Below are positions 26,347 to 36,096 of a stretch of 64,000 nt of DNA, piece after piece (within the stretch, counting starts at the first letter, position 1; every line of letters begins with the position of its first letter). The translations under genes were made by a program, and so were the position numbers. Location: NCBI RefSeq assembly GCF_015500055.1, contig NZ_CP045492.1:444501-508500 (forward strand). The letters are read 5' to 3'. Source of the DNA: Mesorhizobium sp. NBSH29 (GTDB lineage: Bacteria; Pseudomonadota; Alphaproteobacteria; Rhizobiales; Rhizobiaceae). The notes below the pieces were generated by a model. The model was not told where the DNA came from and did no database searches. It worked only from the letters and a program-made list of their open reading frames with translations.

Positions 26347-28241
26347 CCGGCGCGCCGAACACTGCCACGACGGCTCTCACGCACATTGACCTCGCCAAAC
26401 AGCGAGGCGAGTTGTTCGGTCATGGCGCCAGCCAGTTCTTCGGCGTCGACGATTGTGACAGCTCGGCGATAGTAACGCGTCACGTCATGGCCGATGCCAA
26501 TGGCGAGAAGTTCGATTGGCGAACGGGTTTCGATGAGATCGATCACCGCGCGCAGATGGCGCTCAAGATAGTTGCCGGGATTGACCGAGAGGGTGGAATC
26601 ATCAACCGGCGCGCCGTCCGAGATCATCATCAGGATCTTGCGCTGTTCGGGCCGCGCCATCAGCCGGCTGTGCGCCCATAACAGCGCCTCGCCATCAATG
26701 TTTTCCTTGAGCAGCCCCTCGCGCATCATCAGCCCAAGATTGCGCCGCGAGCGCCTCCACGGCGCATCGGCCGATTTATAGATGATATGGCGCAGATCGT
26801 TGAGCCGGCCCGGATTGGCGGGCTTGCCGTCCTTCAGCCATTTCTCGCGCGCCTGTCCACCCTTCCAGGCGCGGGTCGTGAAGCCGAGAATTTCGACCGA
26901 GACGCCACAGCGCTCCAGCGTGCGCGCCAGAATGTCAGCGCATGTTGCCGCCACTGTAATAGGGCGCCCGCGCATGGAGCCCGAATTGTCGAGCACCAGG
27001 GTAACGACCGTATCGCGGAATTTGGTGTCGCGCTCCTGTTTGAAGGAGAGCGGCTGCATCGGGTCGATAACCACACGCACAAGACGCGCCGGATCGAGAT
27101 AACCCTCTTCCAGATCAAAATCCCACGATCGGTTCTGCTGCGCCATCAAGCGGCGCTGCAGCCGGTTGGCAAGCCGCCCCACGACGCCTTGCAGGTTGGA
27201 GAGCTGCTTGTCGAGGAAGGCGCGCAGGCGGTCCAGTTCCTCTTCGTCGCACAGTTCCTCGGCCCCGACGGTCTCGTCAAAGGCGGGCGTAAAAATGCGG
27301 TAATCAATGTCGCGCGACAGGTTTGCGAACGGATTGTCCTGGCGTTTGGCCTCGCCCGGCGTCTCGGCGTCCGGATCATCATCATCAGCCATATCGTCGG
27401 CGGTGGATTGGGCGGCATCGGTTTCGCCGGCCTGCTCGTCATCATCCGAAGCCTCTGCATCTTCGGCCTGCGAATCCTCGCCGCCTGAATCGTCTTCGCC
27501 GCCGTCCTCGCTTTGTTCCTCGCCTTGCGGCTGGTCATCGTCCTGATCTTCGGTGTCTTCGGTCTCCTGATCATCGCCGATCTCCTCGGCCATTTCCATG
27601 GATACCAGCATATCGCGCACGACGCGGGCAAACGCGTTCTGGTCGTCCAGCTTGTCGCTCAGTCCCTCAAGCTCGACGCCAGCCTTCTGCTGCACCCAGT
27701 CGCGCCAGAGGTCGACCATCCGCTCTCCGCTTTTGGGAACGGCTCTGCCGGTGAGCTTTTCGCGCACCATCATCGCCAGCGCTTCCTCAAGCGGCGCGTC
27801 GGCCTGCTCGCGTACATCGGCAAGGTTGGCCTTGGCGTATTTGTCTTCGAGCATCATGCCAATATTGTCGCCCACGCCGGTCATCGCGCGGCTGCCGATC
27901 GCCTCGACTCGAGCCTGCTCAATCGCGTCATAGATGGCGCGCGCCTGCTTGCCTTCGGGCGCCAGCTTGGAATGGATGCGGTTATCGTGGCAGGCGCGCT
28001 TCAGCGCCATGGAATCGCCCAGCCCGCGCGTCACCGCAATGTCGGTTCGGGTTGGCTTCTTCGGCAACTCAGGCAGGCGTGCCTTGTTGCCAGCCAGCGC
28101 CGGGCGGTCCTTGGCAAAGCCAACTTCCAGCTCATTGTCGCCGGCGATGGCGCGCACGCAGACCGACAAAGCGCGCTTGAAGCTGTCAGCTTCAGTACCC
28201 GTTTTTGACTTTGCCCGCTGATTGTCGCCCGGCCCGGCCAT
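26343..28241 (-). CDS. cobT: Cobaltochelatase subunit CobT
   Basis: The 632-residue protein is the large helper subunit of the aerobic cobaltochelatase that inserts cobalt into hydrogenobyrinic acid a,c-diamide with CobN and CobS. A highly acidic Asp/Glu/Gln-rich linker covers about residues 215-300. The C-terminal VWA domain has a MIDAS motif, LDNSGSMRG, near residue 415. CobS precedes it by 2 bp, and the phytase-like gene overlaps its end. The length is normal for rhizobia. Confidence 0.95.
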   Translation of the reverse strand: MAGPGDNQRAKSKTGTEADSFKRALSVCVRAIAGDNELEVGFAKDRPALAGNKARLPELPKKPTRTDIAVTRGLGDSMALKRACHDNRIHSKLAPEGKQARAIYDAIEQARVEAIGSRAMTGVGDNIGMMLEDKYAKANLADVREQADAPLEEALAMMVREKLTGRAVPKSGERMVDLWRDWVQQKAGVELEGLSDKLDDQNAFARVVRDMLVSMEMAEEIGDDQETEDTEDQDDDQPQGEEQSEDGGEDDSGGEDSQAEDAEASDDDEQAGETDAAQSTADDMADDDDPDAETPGEAKRQDNPFANLSRDIDYRIFTPAFDETVGAEELCDEEELDRLRAFLDKQLSNLQGVVGRLANRLQRRLMAQQNRSWDFDLEEGYLDPARLVRVVIDPMQPLSFKQERDTKFRDTVVTLVLDNSGSMRGRPITVAATCADILARTLERCGVSVEILGFTTRAWKGGQAREKWLKDGKPANPGRLNDLRHIIYKSADAPWRRSRRNLGLMMREGLLKENIDGEALLWAHSRLMARPEQRKILMMISDGAPVDDSTLSVNPGNYLERHLRAVIDLIETRSPIELLAIGIGHDVTRYYRRAVTIVDAEELAGAMTEQLASLFGEVNVRESRRGSVRRAG

Positions 28242-28243
28242 TG

Positions 28244-29233
28244 TTACCCCAGAACAACATTCGCTGCCGATTCGGGCAATTCCTCGCCGAAGGCGCGCTG
28301 GTAGAATTCAGCCACGACCGAACGTTCCAGCTCGTCGCATTTGTTCAGGAATGTCAGCCGGAAGGCCATACCGACATTGCCGAAGATTTCAGCGTTTTCG
28401 GCCCAAGTAATAACCGTGCGCGGGCTCATTACCGTGGACAGATCGCCGTTGATAAAGGCCGAGCGCGTCATGTCGGCCACCCGCACCATCTTGTTGACGA
28501 TGCCGCGGCCCTGCTCGTTGTTGTAGTGCTTGGCCTTGGCCAGTACGATGGCGACCTCATTATCATGCGGCAGATAGTTCAGCGTGGTGACGATCGACCA
28601 GCGGTCCATCTGCGCCTGGTTGATCTGCTGCGTGCCGTGATAGAGCCCGGTCGTATCGCCAAGCCCGACCGTGTTGGCGGTGGCGAACAGGCGGAAGGCC
28701 GGATGCGGGCGGATGACGCGCGACTGGTCGAGCAGCGTCAGCCGGCCAGACGATTCCAACACGCGCTGGATGACGAACATGACATCCGGACGCCCGGCAT
28801 CATACTCATCGAAGCACAGCGCCACATTGTGCTGATAGGCCCAGGGCAGAATGCCGTCACGGAACTCGGTAACCTGCATGCCCTCCTTCACCACGATGGC
28901 GTCCTTGCCAACGAGGTCGATGCGGCTGACATGGCTATCCAGATTGACGCGCACCATCGGCCAGTTAAGGCGGGCGGCAACCTGCTCGATATGGGTCGAC
29001 TTGCCAGTGCCGTGATAGCCCGAGACCATCACGCGGCGGTTGAAGGCAAAGCCTGAAAGAATGGCAAGTGTCGTCTGCTCGTCAAACAGATAGTCGGGAT
29101 CGAGATCGGGCACATGTTCGCTGGTCTGCGAATAGGCCGGAATGACCATGCTTGATTCAAAACCGAATTTTTCTTTCACCGACGCTGTGGTGTCTGGCAA
29201 ATTGGCGATATCGCGGTCGACTTTGTTCATCAT
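28244..29233 (-). CDS. cobS: Cobaltochelatase subunit CobS
   Basis: The 329-residue MoxR-type AAA+ ATPase has Walker [10 protein letters not shown] near residue 73 and Walker [10 protein letters not shown] near residue 137. With CobT it forms the chaperone-like ring that powers cobalt insertion by CobN. CobT follows after 2 bp. A J-domain gene lies 75 bp upstream on the same strand, the normal rhizobial order. Confidence 0.95.
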   Translation of the reverse strand: MMNKVDRDIANLPDTTASVKEKFGFESSMVIPAYSQTSEHVPDLDPDYLFDEQTTLAILSGFAFNRRVMVSGYHGTGKSTHIEQVAARLNWPMVRVNLDSHVSRIDLVGKDAIVVKEGMQVTEFRDGILPWAYQHNVALCFDEYDAGRPDVMFVIQRVLESSGRLTLLDQSRVIRPHPAFRLFATANTVGLGDTTGLYHGTQQINQAQMDRWSIVTTLNYLPHDNEVAIVLAKAKHYNNEQGRGIVNKMVRVADMTRSAFINGDLSTVMSPRTVITWAENAEIFGNVGMAFRLTFLNKCDELERSVVAEFYQRAFGEELPESAANVVLG

Positions 29234-29308
29234 ATCTCCACGCGCGCGAGAGGTTCTCTCGGCTGCCGTCCTGTCACTTTCGGGAGCGGTCTTTATCAGA
29301 CCGGGAGC

Positions 29309-29923
29309 TCAACACAAACCAGCTGTTTTGAGCACGCGATAGGCCTGAAGCACATCGCGGAACCGATCTTCCGAACCCCTGTCGCCACCATTCGCATCGG
29401 GATGGTGGCGCTTTACCAGTTCCTTATAGCGCGCCTTGATGTCTTCGCCAGTCGCCTTTGTGGTAAGGCCAAGCGTTTCCAGCGCCTTGGCCTCAAGCGG
29501 CTTGGCCTTACGCTCGCGCGCCGGCGCTTTCTCGTTGAAGATGTTGTGCGGATCGCGCAGCCGGTTGTGGTAGCCGGCACGCCCCGAGCGCTGCTGGGCG
29601 AAATCCGGCGACGATGTGCGCGCGGTAGCAGCCCCGTTCACCGTCCACGTCGGTCGATGACCGGTCATGGCTTCCTTCTGGAACCGCGCAACCTCACTGT
29701 CGGGCACGCCGGAGAAATAATTGAAGCCCTTATTGTACTCGCGCACATGCTTGAAGCAGAACTTGAAATACTCCCCCTCGCGCATGCGCCCGACAGGCGC
29801 ACGATGGGTGCCGGGTTCAGCGCAGCCGTCCCACTGGCACGCAGGCGCACGCGGGGCGGCGGCTTCCGCCTTCCGGTCCGGCCGCACGCGAATCTTTTCG
29901 AAATATTTCGAATAGGTGGTCAT
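29309..29923 (-). CDS. J domain-containing protein
   Basis: The protein has 204 residues from ATG at 29923, the family start. The C-terminal J domain carries the HPD motif (VKRHHPDANGGD) near residue 177, so it should stimulate an Hsp70. The N-terminal half has four Cys (CQWDGCAEPG and FCFKH), possibly metal-binding. This DnaJ-like gene always neighbours cobS in rhizobia; a role in cobaltochelatase assembly is a guess. It is divergent from bolA. Confidence 0.88.
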   Translation of the reverse strand: MTTYSKYFEKIRVRPDRKAEAAAPRAPACQWDGCAEPGTHRAPVGRMREGEYFKFCFKHVREYNKGFNYFSGVPDSEVARFQKEAMTGHRPTWTVNGAATARTSSPDFAQQRSGRAGYHNRLRDPHNIFNEKAPARERKAKPLEAKALETLGLTTKATGEDIKARYKELVKRHHPDANGGDRGSEDRFRDVLQAYRVLKTAGLC

Positions 29924-30064
29924 GGTTCCGATTATGGGGTGTTCGCCGTGCGAAACAAGAATTGACATTTCAGGGAGGATCGCCCTAACCGCTGATTTGC
30001 GGTCCGGCCTGCCTGTTCAACGGTGGTGTGATGGGTCGGGCACATGTGGTGCAAGGAGCAGGCG

Positions 30065-30367
30065 ATGTCCATACAGGAAACGATAGAAAACCGGCTGAAG
30101 GCGCAGTTTTCGCCCGAACGCCTGGAAATTTTGAATGAAAGCCACCTTCATGCGGGCCATCTTCACGAAGAATCAGGCCATGATGCGACCTATGACGGCA
30201 CTGGCGAAACACACTTTCGCGTCCGCATCGTTTCCGCAGCTTTTGCCGGCAAAAGCCGCATCGAGCGTCACCGCGCGGTGAATGAAGCCTTGTCACACGA
30301 ACTGAACAACGGCGTCCACGCGCTCGCGGTGGAACCGGCAGCACCGGGCGAAGCCACGCGCTGGTAG
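30065..30367 (+). CDS. bolA: BolA family protein
   Basis: The 100-residue protein has the BolA/KH-like fold, with LNESHLHAGHL (about residues 25-35, with the iron-ligand His), GETHFRVRIVS and RHRAVNEALSHEL. BolA pairs with monothiol glutaredoxins in Fe-S handling and stress responses. ATG 30065 follows AAGGAG by 6 bp; an upstream GTG/TTG-type start lacks a site. It is divergent from the J-domain gene. Confidence 0.93.
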   Translation: MSIQETIENRLKAQFSPERLEILNESHLHAGHLHEESGHDATYDGTGETHFRVRIVSAAFAGKSRIERHRAVNEALSHELNNGVHALAVEPAAPGEATRW

Positions 30368-30380
30368 GGCGGACACTCGG

Positions 30381-30776
30381 CTACCAGATGGTCTCTATGG
30401 CGGAATAGCGATGCAACTTCTCATCCGCCGTAACCAGACTGCAGCCGAGGTCACGAGCCAAAGCGACGATGATGCGGTCGGCGGGGTCGCCGTGCACTTC
30501 ACCAGGAAGGTTGACGCTGTTGATGGCTACCCGGTTATCGACGGGTATGAAGCGAAGACCGGGGATCGTCGCGACGGACCCGATCCATTTGTGGACCTCT
30601 TGTGCCAGTTTCAGCCGTCCCTTTGCTACCAGCATTCCGATTTCCCAAGCGGAAATAGAAGAGACGGCAACGCCTTGATTCTTAAGTTCCCGGTCCATGA
30701 GAGCCGCTGTTTTTGAGGGTATGCGATCTCTGTCTCCAACCCACCAGATGAGGACATGGGTGTCCAGAACGATCAT
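30381..30776 (-). CDS. PIN-domain toxin (VapC type)
   Basis: The protein has 131 residues from ATG at 30776. The PIN acidic residues are visible: Asp in IVLDTHVLIWW, Glu in SSISAWEIGM, Asp in HGDPADRIIVA and Asp in LVTADEKL. Such toxins are Mg-dependent RNases kept inactive by a partner. The start overlaps the antitoxin stop (ATGA), the classic TA arrangement. The pair interrupts the normal bolA-corC interval and so is probably acquired. Confidence 0.9.
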   Translation of the reverse strand: MIVLDTHVLIWWVGDRDRIPSKTAALMDRELKNQGVAVSSISAWEIGMLVAKGRLKLAQEVHKWIGSVATIPGLRFIPVDNRVAINSVNLPGEVHGDPADRIIVALARDLGCSLVTADEKLHRYSAIETIW

Positions 30777-31006
30777 TTCAGGGCTTCCCACTCTTCGGCA
30801 CCCACAGGGCCAAGCGGATCGTCGTAGAATAGCACCGAGCCTTTCAGCGCCTCAAGCGGGTTGAGTTCGGGGTCGATATAGGGGCGTACTTCAAGCTTTG
30901 GTGTCCCGTGATCGGTCACGATCAAAGACTCACCAGTGGCCTCGATTTGGCGGAACAGTTCGAGTGCCTTTGCCTTAAACTCTGACTTGGAAACATGAAT
31001 AGCCAC
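30773..31006 (-). CDS. Phd/YefM-type antitoxin
   Basis: The 77-residue protein begins MAIHVSKSEFKAKALE and continues with TGESLIVTDHGTPKLEVRPY, the Phd/YefM fold that binds its own promoter and the PIN toxin. The toxin start overlaps its stop. An inverted element near 31027-31045 (ACGTTTGTAAACGTTT) contains a short dyad, GTTTGTAAAC-like, and may be the autoregulatory operator. Confidence 0.88.
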   Translation of the reverse strand: MAIHVSKSEFKAKALELFRQIEATGESLIVTDHGTPKLEVRPYIDPELNPLEALKGSVLFYDDPLGPVGAEEWEALK

Positions 31007-31071
31007 GCCATTTGCTCCTGATGCACGTTTGTAAACGTTTCATCAAAAGTGCCTATGGTCAATGACTACCG

Positions 31072-31959
31072 TCACTCTACCGGCTTGATCCTGATTCGCG
31101 CGATGCGGTTCTTCTCGCGCTTCATCACGATGAAGCGCTTGTCGTGGAAGGTGAAAGCCTGGCGTTCCTTGGGGATCGATTGGGTTTCGTGGATCACCAG
31201 CCCGGCGATGGTGGTGGCCTCGTCATCGGGCAGGTTCCAGTCGAGCGCGCGATTGAGGTCGCGGATCGGTACCGTGCCGTCGACCACAACCGAGCCGTCT
31301 GCCTCCTGCTTGACGCCCTGCACTTCGAGATCATGCTCATCTGCGATCTCGCCGACGATTTCCTCCAGAATATCCTCCAACGTCACCAGCCCTTCGACTT
31401 CGCCATATTCGTCGACGACGATGGCAAAGTGCGCCTTGCGCCGCAAAAATGCGGTCAGCTGATCCTGCAGGGTGGTGGTGTCGGGAACGAACCACGGCTT
31501 GGACGCGATTTTTAGAATGTCGATCTGCGAGAAATCATTGCCGACATCGTTCAGCGCTCGCAGCAGATCCTTGGCGTGCAGGACGCCGACTATATTGTCG
31601 AGCGTTTCGGTCCACAGCGGCATCCGGGTATGCGGGCTCTGTAGCATCTCGCGCACCAGCGTTTCTGACGGGCTGTCGGCATTGAGCGATCGCATCGCCA
31701 AGCGGTGAACCATCACGTCCGACACTTCGAGTTCGGCAAGATCAAACAGTCCGCCGATGCGGGCCCGATCATCGCGCACCGCAGCCTTATCGCGCCGGAA
31801 TTCGTCGACCGCACCGCGCAATTCATCCTCAGAAGAGCGCGGCGGCTCGATCCGCGAAAGTTCGAACCCGAACAGCGCCAGAAGCTGCCGACGCAGAATG
31901 GCGCCGATGAGGCAGAGGGCGATAACCAGCCCGATCACGATCCAGCCGGTGTCGCTCAT
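31072..31959 (-). CDS. CorC/HlyC-type CBS domain protein lacking the CNNM domain
   Basis: The 295-residue protein has one membrane helix (residues 5-23), two CBS domains (about 75-195, with [23 protein letters not shown] and [20 protein letters not shown]) and a CorC_HlyC domain at the end. Typical rhizobial relatives at this locus are around 430 residues with a four-helix DUF21/CNNM domain that moves ions; here only one helix remains, giving the shorter CorC architecture. The start overlaps the aroB stop by 4 bp, so this is not a local frameshift downstream of another start. Confidence 0.82.
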   Translation of the reverse strand: MSDTGWIVIGLVIALCLIGAILRRQLLALFGFELSRIEPPRSSEDELRGAVDEFRRDKAAVRDDRARIGGLFDLAELEVSDVMVHRLAMRSLNADSPSETLVREMLQSPHTRMPLWTETLDNIVGVLHAKDLLRALNDVGNDFSQIDILKIASKPWFVPDTTTLQDQLTAFLRRKAHFAIVVDEYGEVEGLVTLEDILEEIVGEIADEHDLEVQGVKQEADGSVVVDGTVPIRDLNRALDWNLPDDEATTIAGLVIHETQSIPKERQAFTFHDKRFIVMKREKNRIARIRIKPVE

Positions 31960-33077
31960 CCCTCAATAGCCTCGCCGAGGAAGGACAGAACCGCAGAAGC
32001 CGGCACGTCCTTTGCGATGAAGGACTGGCCAATTCCCCGCGTCAGGATGAAGGTGAGCGCCCCGCGCGTCACTTTCTTGTCCTGAGCAATATAATCAAGC
32101 AGCACCTCGGCGCCGGGCAACTCGCCTGGGATATCGCCAGGCCGTGTCGGCAAACCGACAGCGCGCAGATGCGCCTCTACACGGTGCGCATCATCGGGGC
32201 TCGCCAGATTGAGCCGTGCTGAAAACCGGTGCGCCAGCGCCATCCCGATCGCAACACCCTCGCCATGCACCAGCCGGGCGCTGTCATAGGCGGTTGCCGC
32301 CTCCAGTGCATGACCGAACGTATGGCCAAGGTTCAACAAGGCGCGGTCACCAGTCTCGAACTCGTCGCGTGCTACAACCTCGGCCTTGGCCCGGCACGAC
32401 TGCGCGATGGCCTCGGCCCTTGCCGGCCCACCATAAAAAATCTCCTGCCAGTTGGCCTCCAGCCAGGCAAAGAAATCCGGCCGGTCGATAAGCCCGTATT
32501 TTGCGACCTCGGCATAGCCAGCGCAGAACTCACGTTTTGAAAGCGTGTCGAGAGTATCCGTATCAGCCAGCACAAGCCGGGGCTGGAGAAACACACCGAC
32601 GAGGTTCTTGCCGCGGGCACTGTTGATGCCGGTTTTGCCGCCAACCGAAGAATCCACCTGCGCCAGAAGCGAAGTCGGCATCTGGACAAAATTCATGCCG
32701 CGCCGCACGATGCCAGCGGCGAAGCCTGCCAGATCGCCGATAACCCCGCCGCCAAGCGCGATCACCACATCGCCGCGCTCCAGCCGCGCCGCCAAAATGC
32801 CGTCGACGACCTGCTGCAGATGCTCGAAACTTTTGGTCTTTTCTCCGGGCGGCAAAACGATGCTGGCAGCCTCTATACCGCCGCTGGAAAGCCCAGAAAT
32901 AAGGCTCTCCAGATGCAGCGGCGCCACATGGTCGTCGCTGATGACAGCAGCCCGCACGCCGGGCAGCCGCGTTGCAATCTCAGTGCCGGCGCGCGTGATA
33001 AGCCCCGGACCTATCAGGATATCGTAGGCGCGCGTGCCCAGCCCGACCTCAACGCGGATAGGATCGGCAGATGTCAC
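31956..33077 (-). CDS. aroB: 3-dehydroquinate synthase
   Basis: The 373-residue NAD- and metal-dependent enzyme performs the second shikimate-pathway step. The glycine-rich NAD site [16 protein letters not shown] lies at about residues 107-122, [16 protein letters not shown] near 147, and the metal His region [13 protein letters not shown] near 248. It overlaps aroK by 4 bp at its start and the corC-like gene by 4 bp at its end, a tight operon. Confidence 0.96.
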   Translation of the reverse strand: MTSADPIRVEVGLGTRAYDILIGPGLITRAGTEIATRLPGVRAAVISDDHVAPLHLESLISGLSSGGIEAASIVLPPGEKTKSFEHLQQVVDGILAARLERGDVVIALGGGVIGDLAGFAAGIVRRGMNFVQMPTSLLAQVDSSVGGKTGINSARGKNLVGVFLQPRLVLADTDTLDTLSKREFCAGYAEVAKYGLIDRPDFFAWLEANWQEIFYGGPARAEAIAQSCRAKAEVVARDEFETGDRALLNLGHTFGHALEAATAYDSARLVHGEGVAIGMALAHRFSARLNLASPDDAHRVEAHLRAVGLPTRPGDIPGELPGAEVLLDYIAQDKKVTRGALTFILTRGIGQSFIAKDVPASAVLSFLGEAIEG

Positions 33078-33676
33078 GATGACACCTCCTTCACTGCTTG
33101 CATACCAGGTAGTTTTTGCGCCAGCGCCTCAATCACCTCGGTGGCGATGACCTCCTTGCGCTCTTCGCGGGTCGGCACTGTCACATCGGCCTTGGCATAG
33201 ACCGGATGCCGATCTTCCATCAGCTTCGCCATCACCCCGCGCGGATCAGGTGTTTTGAGAAGCGGGCGATTCTGCTTCTTGGCGACCCGCTCCATCAGAA
33301 CATCGAGTTCGGCCATCAACCAGACCGAAACGCCATGCGCTTCTATGATTTCGCGCGTTTGCGCATTCATGAATGCGCCGCCTCCGGTCGAGAGGACCTG
33401 ACGCGGCGTCTCGAGGATGCGGTGGATGACGCGCTGCTCCAGAGCGCGAAACTCGGCCTCGCCATAAAGTTCAAATAGCTCCGGCACTGACAGGCGCGCG
33501 GCCATCTCCACCTCGTCGTCGCTGTCGAGAAAGGGCAAGCTAAGTGCTTGCGCCACCTTGCGGCCGATTGCAGTCTTGCCCGCTCCCATCAGTCCGACAA
33601 AGACAATCGAGCGTTGACCAAGATGGCGCAACACTTCGGCGGAACGTTCGGCGGGCAGGATGTTCAAAACTGTCAT
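33074..33676 (-). CDS. aroK: Shikimate kinase
   Basis: The 200-residue kinase has the P-loop [13 protein letters not shown] near residue 29 and the shikimate-binding DSDDEVE and FRALEQRVI segments. ATG at 33676 is preferred over 33706 because GAGAGG lies 7 bp upstream. It is the first gene of the aroK-aroB-corC operon and divergent from a small membrane-protein gene and xerD. Confidence 0.94.
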   Translation of the reverse strand: MTVLNILPAERSAEVLRHLGQRSIVFVGLMGAGKTAIGRKVAQALSLPFLDSDDEVEMAARLSVPELFELYGEAEFRALEQRVIHRILETPRQVLSTGGGAFMNAQTREIIEAHGVSVWLMAELDVLMERVAKKQNRPLLKTPDPRGVMAKLMEDRHPVYAKADVTVPTREERKEVIATEVIEALAQKLPGMQAVKEVSS

Positions 33677-33808
33677 CAAAAGGCCTCTCCCGACCGGTAT
33701 CGACATGAAAACCGCCGGGGCGTCAAGCGCAGGCAGGGCTCATGGAAGCCTTGTAAGAGCGCGCGCGGCGTCCCATAACGGCACGCAACGGGGAGATGAT
33801 GGGGTTTC

Positions 33809-33955
33809 ATGCCGACTTTATTCCGATTGCTGAGCACCATCGCCTTTTTTGCAGCCGTGATCTACGGCTCGATGTATGCGTTGGCGACCTTCGTTGAGCC
33901 CAAGAAGGCGGAGATTTCAGTACGCGTACCACTGGACAAGCTTGGCCAACCCTGA
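33809..33955 (+). CDS. Small single-pass membrane protein between aroK and xerD
   Basis: A 48-codon frame runs from ATG 33809 to TGA 33953-33955. The product has one helix at residues 6-27 (rich in Ala, Phe, Tyr) and a short C-terminal tail with several charged residues ending in LGQP. The xerD ATG overlaps its stop (TGATG), which implies translational coupling. Rhizobia often have a similar tiny gene here, by recollection. It is short enough to be missed by gene callers. Confidence 0.65.
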   Translation: MPTLFRLLSTIAFFAAVIYGSMYALATFVEPKKAEISVRVPLDKLGQP

Positions 33956-34881
33956 TGAAGAGCGCCGCCCGAATAGAAGCGTTCCTCGAAATGATGAGCG
34001 CCGAACGCGGCGCCAGCGAGAACACCCTTTCCGCCTATCGCCGCGACCTTGAAGATGCCGCTGAGCGGATACCCGCCAATCTCGCCGAAGTCAGCGCTGA
34101 CGCCATCCGCGCCTATTTGTCAGACATCGCCGGGCGGGGCTTTGCAGGCAGTTCACAGGCCCGCAAGCTTTCTGCCCTGCGCCAGTTTTTCAGGTTTCTC
34201 TACACCGAAGGTTTGCGAACCGATGACCCAACGGGCACGCTGGACAGTCCGCGCAAGGAGCGCGCATTGCCTAAGATCATGAGCGAGGCCGACACCGGTC
34301 GCCTCCTCGACCGCGCGGCCCTTGAGGCCGTCGATCATGGCGAAGGGCCGGGAGACCATGGTGCGGCGCTGCGGCTCCATGCACTGGTGGAGGTGCTTTA
34401 TGCGACCGGCCTGCGGGTTTCCGAACTGGTAAGTCTGCCCGTGACGGTGGCGCTGCGCGACGATCGTTTTTTCATGGTGCGCGGCAAAGGCGAAAAGGAG
34501 CGTATGATTCCGCTGTCTGAAAAAGCACGGAACGCCATGCGCGCCTGGCAGGCCGAACGCAACCGCGTGCCGGCCTTTAGCGTCAGTCGGTTTTTGTTTC
34601 CCGCTGCCTCCGAGAGCGGCTACCTGCCGCGCCAGGTGTTTGCCCGCGAGCTGAAAGGGCTTGCGGCGCGCGCCGGCATTTCAGCAGCAAAAATCTCGCC
34701 GCACGTGCTGCGACACGCTTTTGCCAGCCATTTGCTCCAAAATGGCGCGGACCTGAGGGCGGTACAGCAATTGCTGGGCCATTCCGACATTTCCACCACA
34801 CAAATCTACACCCATGTGCTTGAGGAAAGGCTGGTGCGGCTGGTGAATGACCATCACCCGCTTGCCGATCCGGGTTCCTAA
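33955..34881 (+). CDS. xerD: Tyrosine recombinase XerD
   Basis: The 308-residue recombinase resolves chromosome dimers at dif with XerC. Catalytic residues are visible: Arg in [12 protein letters not shown], Lys in VRGKGEKER, HxxR in [12 protein letters not shown], His in LLGHSDIS and Tyr in TTQIYTHV. An N-terminal SAM-like core-binding domain fills residues 1-100. The start overlaps the small upstream gene. The length is normal. Confidence 0.94.
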   Translation: MKSAARIEAFLEMMSAERGASENTLSAYRRDLEDAAERIPANLAEVSADAIRAYLSDIAGRGFAGSSQARKLSALRQFFRFLYTEGLRTDDPTGTLDSPRKERALPKIMSEADTGRLLDRAALEAVDHGEGPGDHGAALRLHALVEVLYATGLRVSELVSLPVTVALRDDRFFMVRGKGEKERMIPLSEKARNAMRAWQAERNRVPAFSVSRFLFPAASESGYLPRQVFARELKGLAARAGISAAKISPHVLRHAFASHLLQNGADLRAVQQLLGHSDISTTQIYTHVLEERLVRLVNDHHPLADPGS

Positions 34882-34973
34882 GGCTATGTGAGGGCGTCAT
34901 TCAGCCGCCGGTCGTGCAAAACTGCGCAACCGGCCTTGTTTTCACCGGTTTCCGGGTTCTGGTTCGCTTAAGA

Positions 34974-35924
34974 ATGTACAATTATCTTGATTTTGAAAAA
35001 CCCGTCGCCGACCTCGAAGGCAAGATCCTCGAGCTCAAGAAGCTTTCCGAAAGCGGCGAGGCTGTCGACGTTGCCGACGAAATCGCGCGACTGGAAAAGC
35101 GTTCCGCCGACGCCATGCGTGAGGTTTATAAGAACCTGACCCCGTGGCAGAAGGCTCAAGTCGCGCGCCACTCCGACCGGCCGCATTGCCTGGATTACAT
35201 AAACACGCTGCTGACCGACTTCACGCCACTGGCCGGCGACCGCAATTTTGGCGACGACGCTGCCATCGTCGGTGGCTTTGCCCGCTTCCGCGGTGCTCCC
35301 ATCGCTGTCATCGGTCAGGAGAAGGGGTCTGACACCAAGAGCCGGCTGAAGCATAATTTCGGCATGGCCAAGCCTGAGGGCTACCGCAAGGCCGTGCGCC
35401 TGATGGAACTGGCCGATCAGTTCAAGATTCCGCTTTTAACGCTTGTGGATACCGCCGGCGCCTATCCCGGCATCGGCGCCGAAGAGCGCGGCCAGGCCGA
35501 GGCCATTGCGCGCTCGACATCGGCCTGCCTGGGCCTGAAAGTTCCCTCTGTGTCGGTGATCATCGGTGAAGGTGGCTCGGGTGGCGCGATCGCGATCGCG
35601 ACGTGCAACCGCGTCTACATGCTGGAGCATTCGATCTATTCCGTTATCTCGCCCGAAGGGGCGGCCTCGATCCTGTGGCATGATTCCACCCGCGCCAAGG
35701 ATGCTGCCACCAACATGAAGATCACCGCTCAGGATCTGCTCGGCCTGAAGATCATCGACGGCATTATTCCGGAGCCGCTGGGCGGCGCCCACCGCGACCC
35801 TGAGGCCGTCATGCAGGCGGCAGGCAACCAGATCGACAAGGCATTCGCCGAATTCGCTGATCAGAATCTGGATCCCCGCGAGATGCGCCGGGAAAAATAT
35901 CTCGCCATCGGCCGCAATCTTTAG
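34974..35924 (+). CDS. accA: Acetyl-CoA carboxylase carboxyltransferase subunit alpha
   Basis: The 316-residue protein makes malonyl-CoA with AccD in fatty acid synthesis. ATG 34974 gives the usual [18 protein letters not shown] start; an earlier in-frame codon at 34914 adds 20 atypical residues. The crotonase-like glycine-rich segments [17 protein letters not shown] and [14 protein letters not shown] are conserved. A double hairpin lies directly after the stop. Confidence 0.96.
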   Translation: MYNYLDFEKPVADLEGKILELKKLSESGEAVDVADEIARLEKRSADAMREVYKNLTPWQKAQVARHSDRPHCLDYINTLLTDFTPLAGDRNFGDDAAIVGGFARFRGAPIAVIGQEKGSDTKSRLKHNFGMAKPEGYRKAVRLMELADQFKIPLLTLVDTAGAYPGIGAEERGQAEAIARSTSACLGLKVPSVSVIIGEGGSGGAIAIATCNRVYMLEHSIYSVISPEGAASILWHDSTRAKDAATNMKITAQDLLGLKIIDGIIPEPLGGAHRDPEAVMQAAGNQIDKAFAEFADQNLDPREMRREKYLAIGRNL

Positions 35925-35943
35925 CACTCGCGCACTCAAAAAA

Positions 35944-35982
35944 GTGACGGAGCGTCACAAAAACGCCGCGCCTTCGGCGTTT
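35944..35982 (+). terminator. Two successive hairpins after accA
   Basis: GTGACG-GAG-CGTCAC (35944-35958) and AAACGCCG-N6-CGGCGTTT (35961-35982) lie 20 and 37 bp after the accA stop. The second ends in TTT, with only a weak T run. Together they likely terminate the accA transcript. Confidence 0.6.
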
Positions 35983-36096
35983 GTGGGTGCTGCGGGAAGT
36001 GTGGGGACATTTCCGGTAAGGGAATATCAAGGTTAACAGGGCTAGCGTTCCTGAGAGAGAAACCTGGGCCGCGGCCCGATATCTGCAAGAAACCGA

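Noticed and set aside
27146-28240. Long open frames opposite cobT
   Set aside because: They mirror the acidic low-complexity region of CobT and have no family features or start signals.
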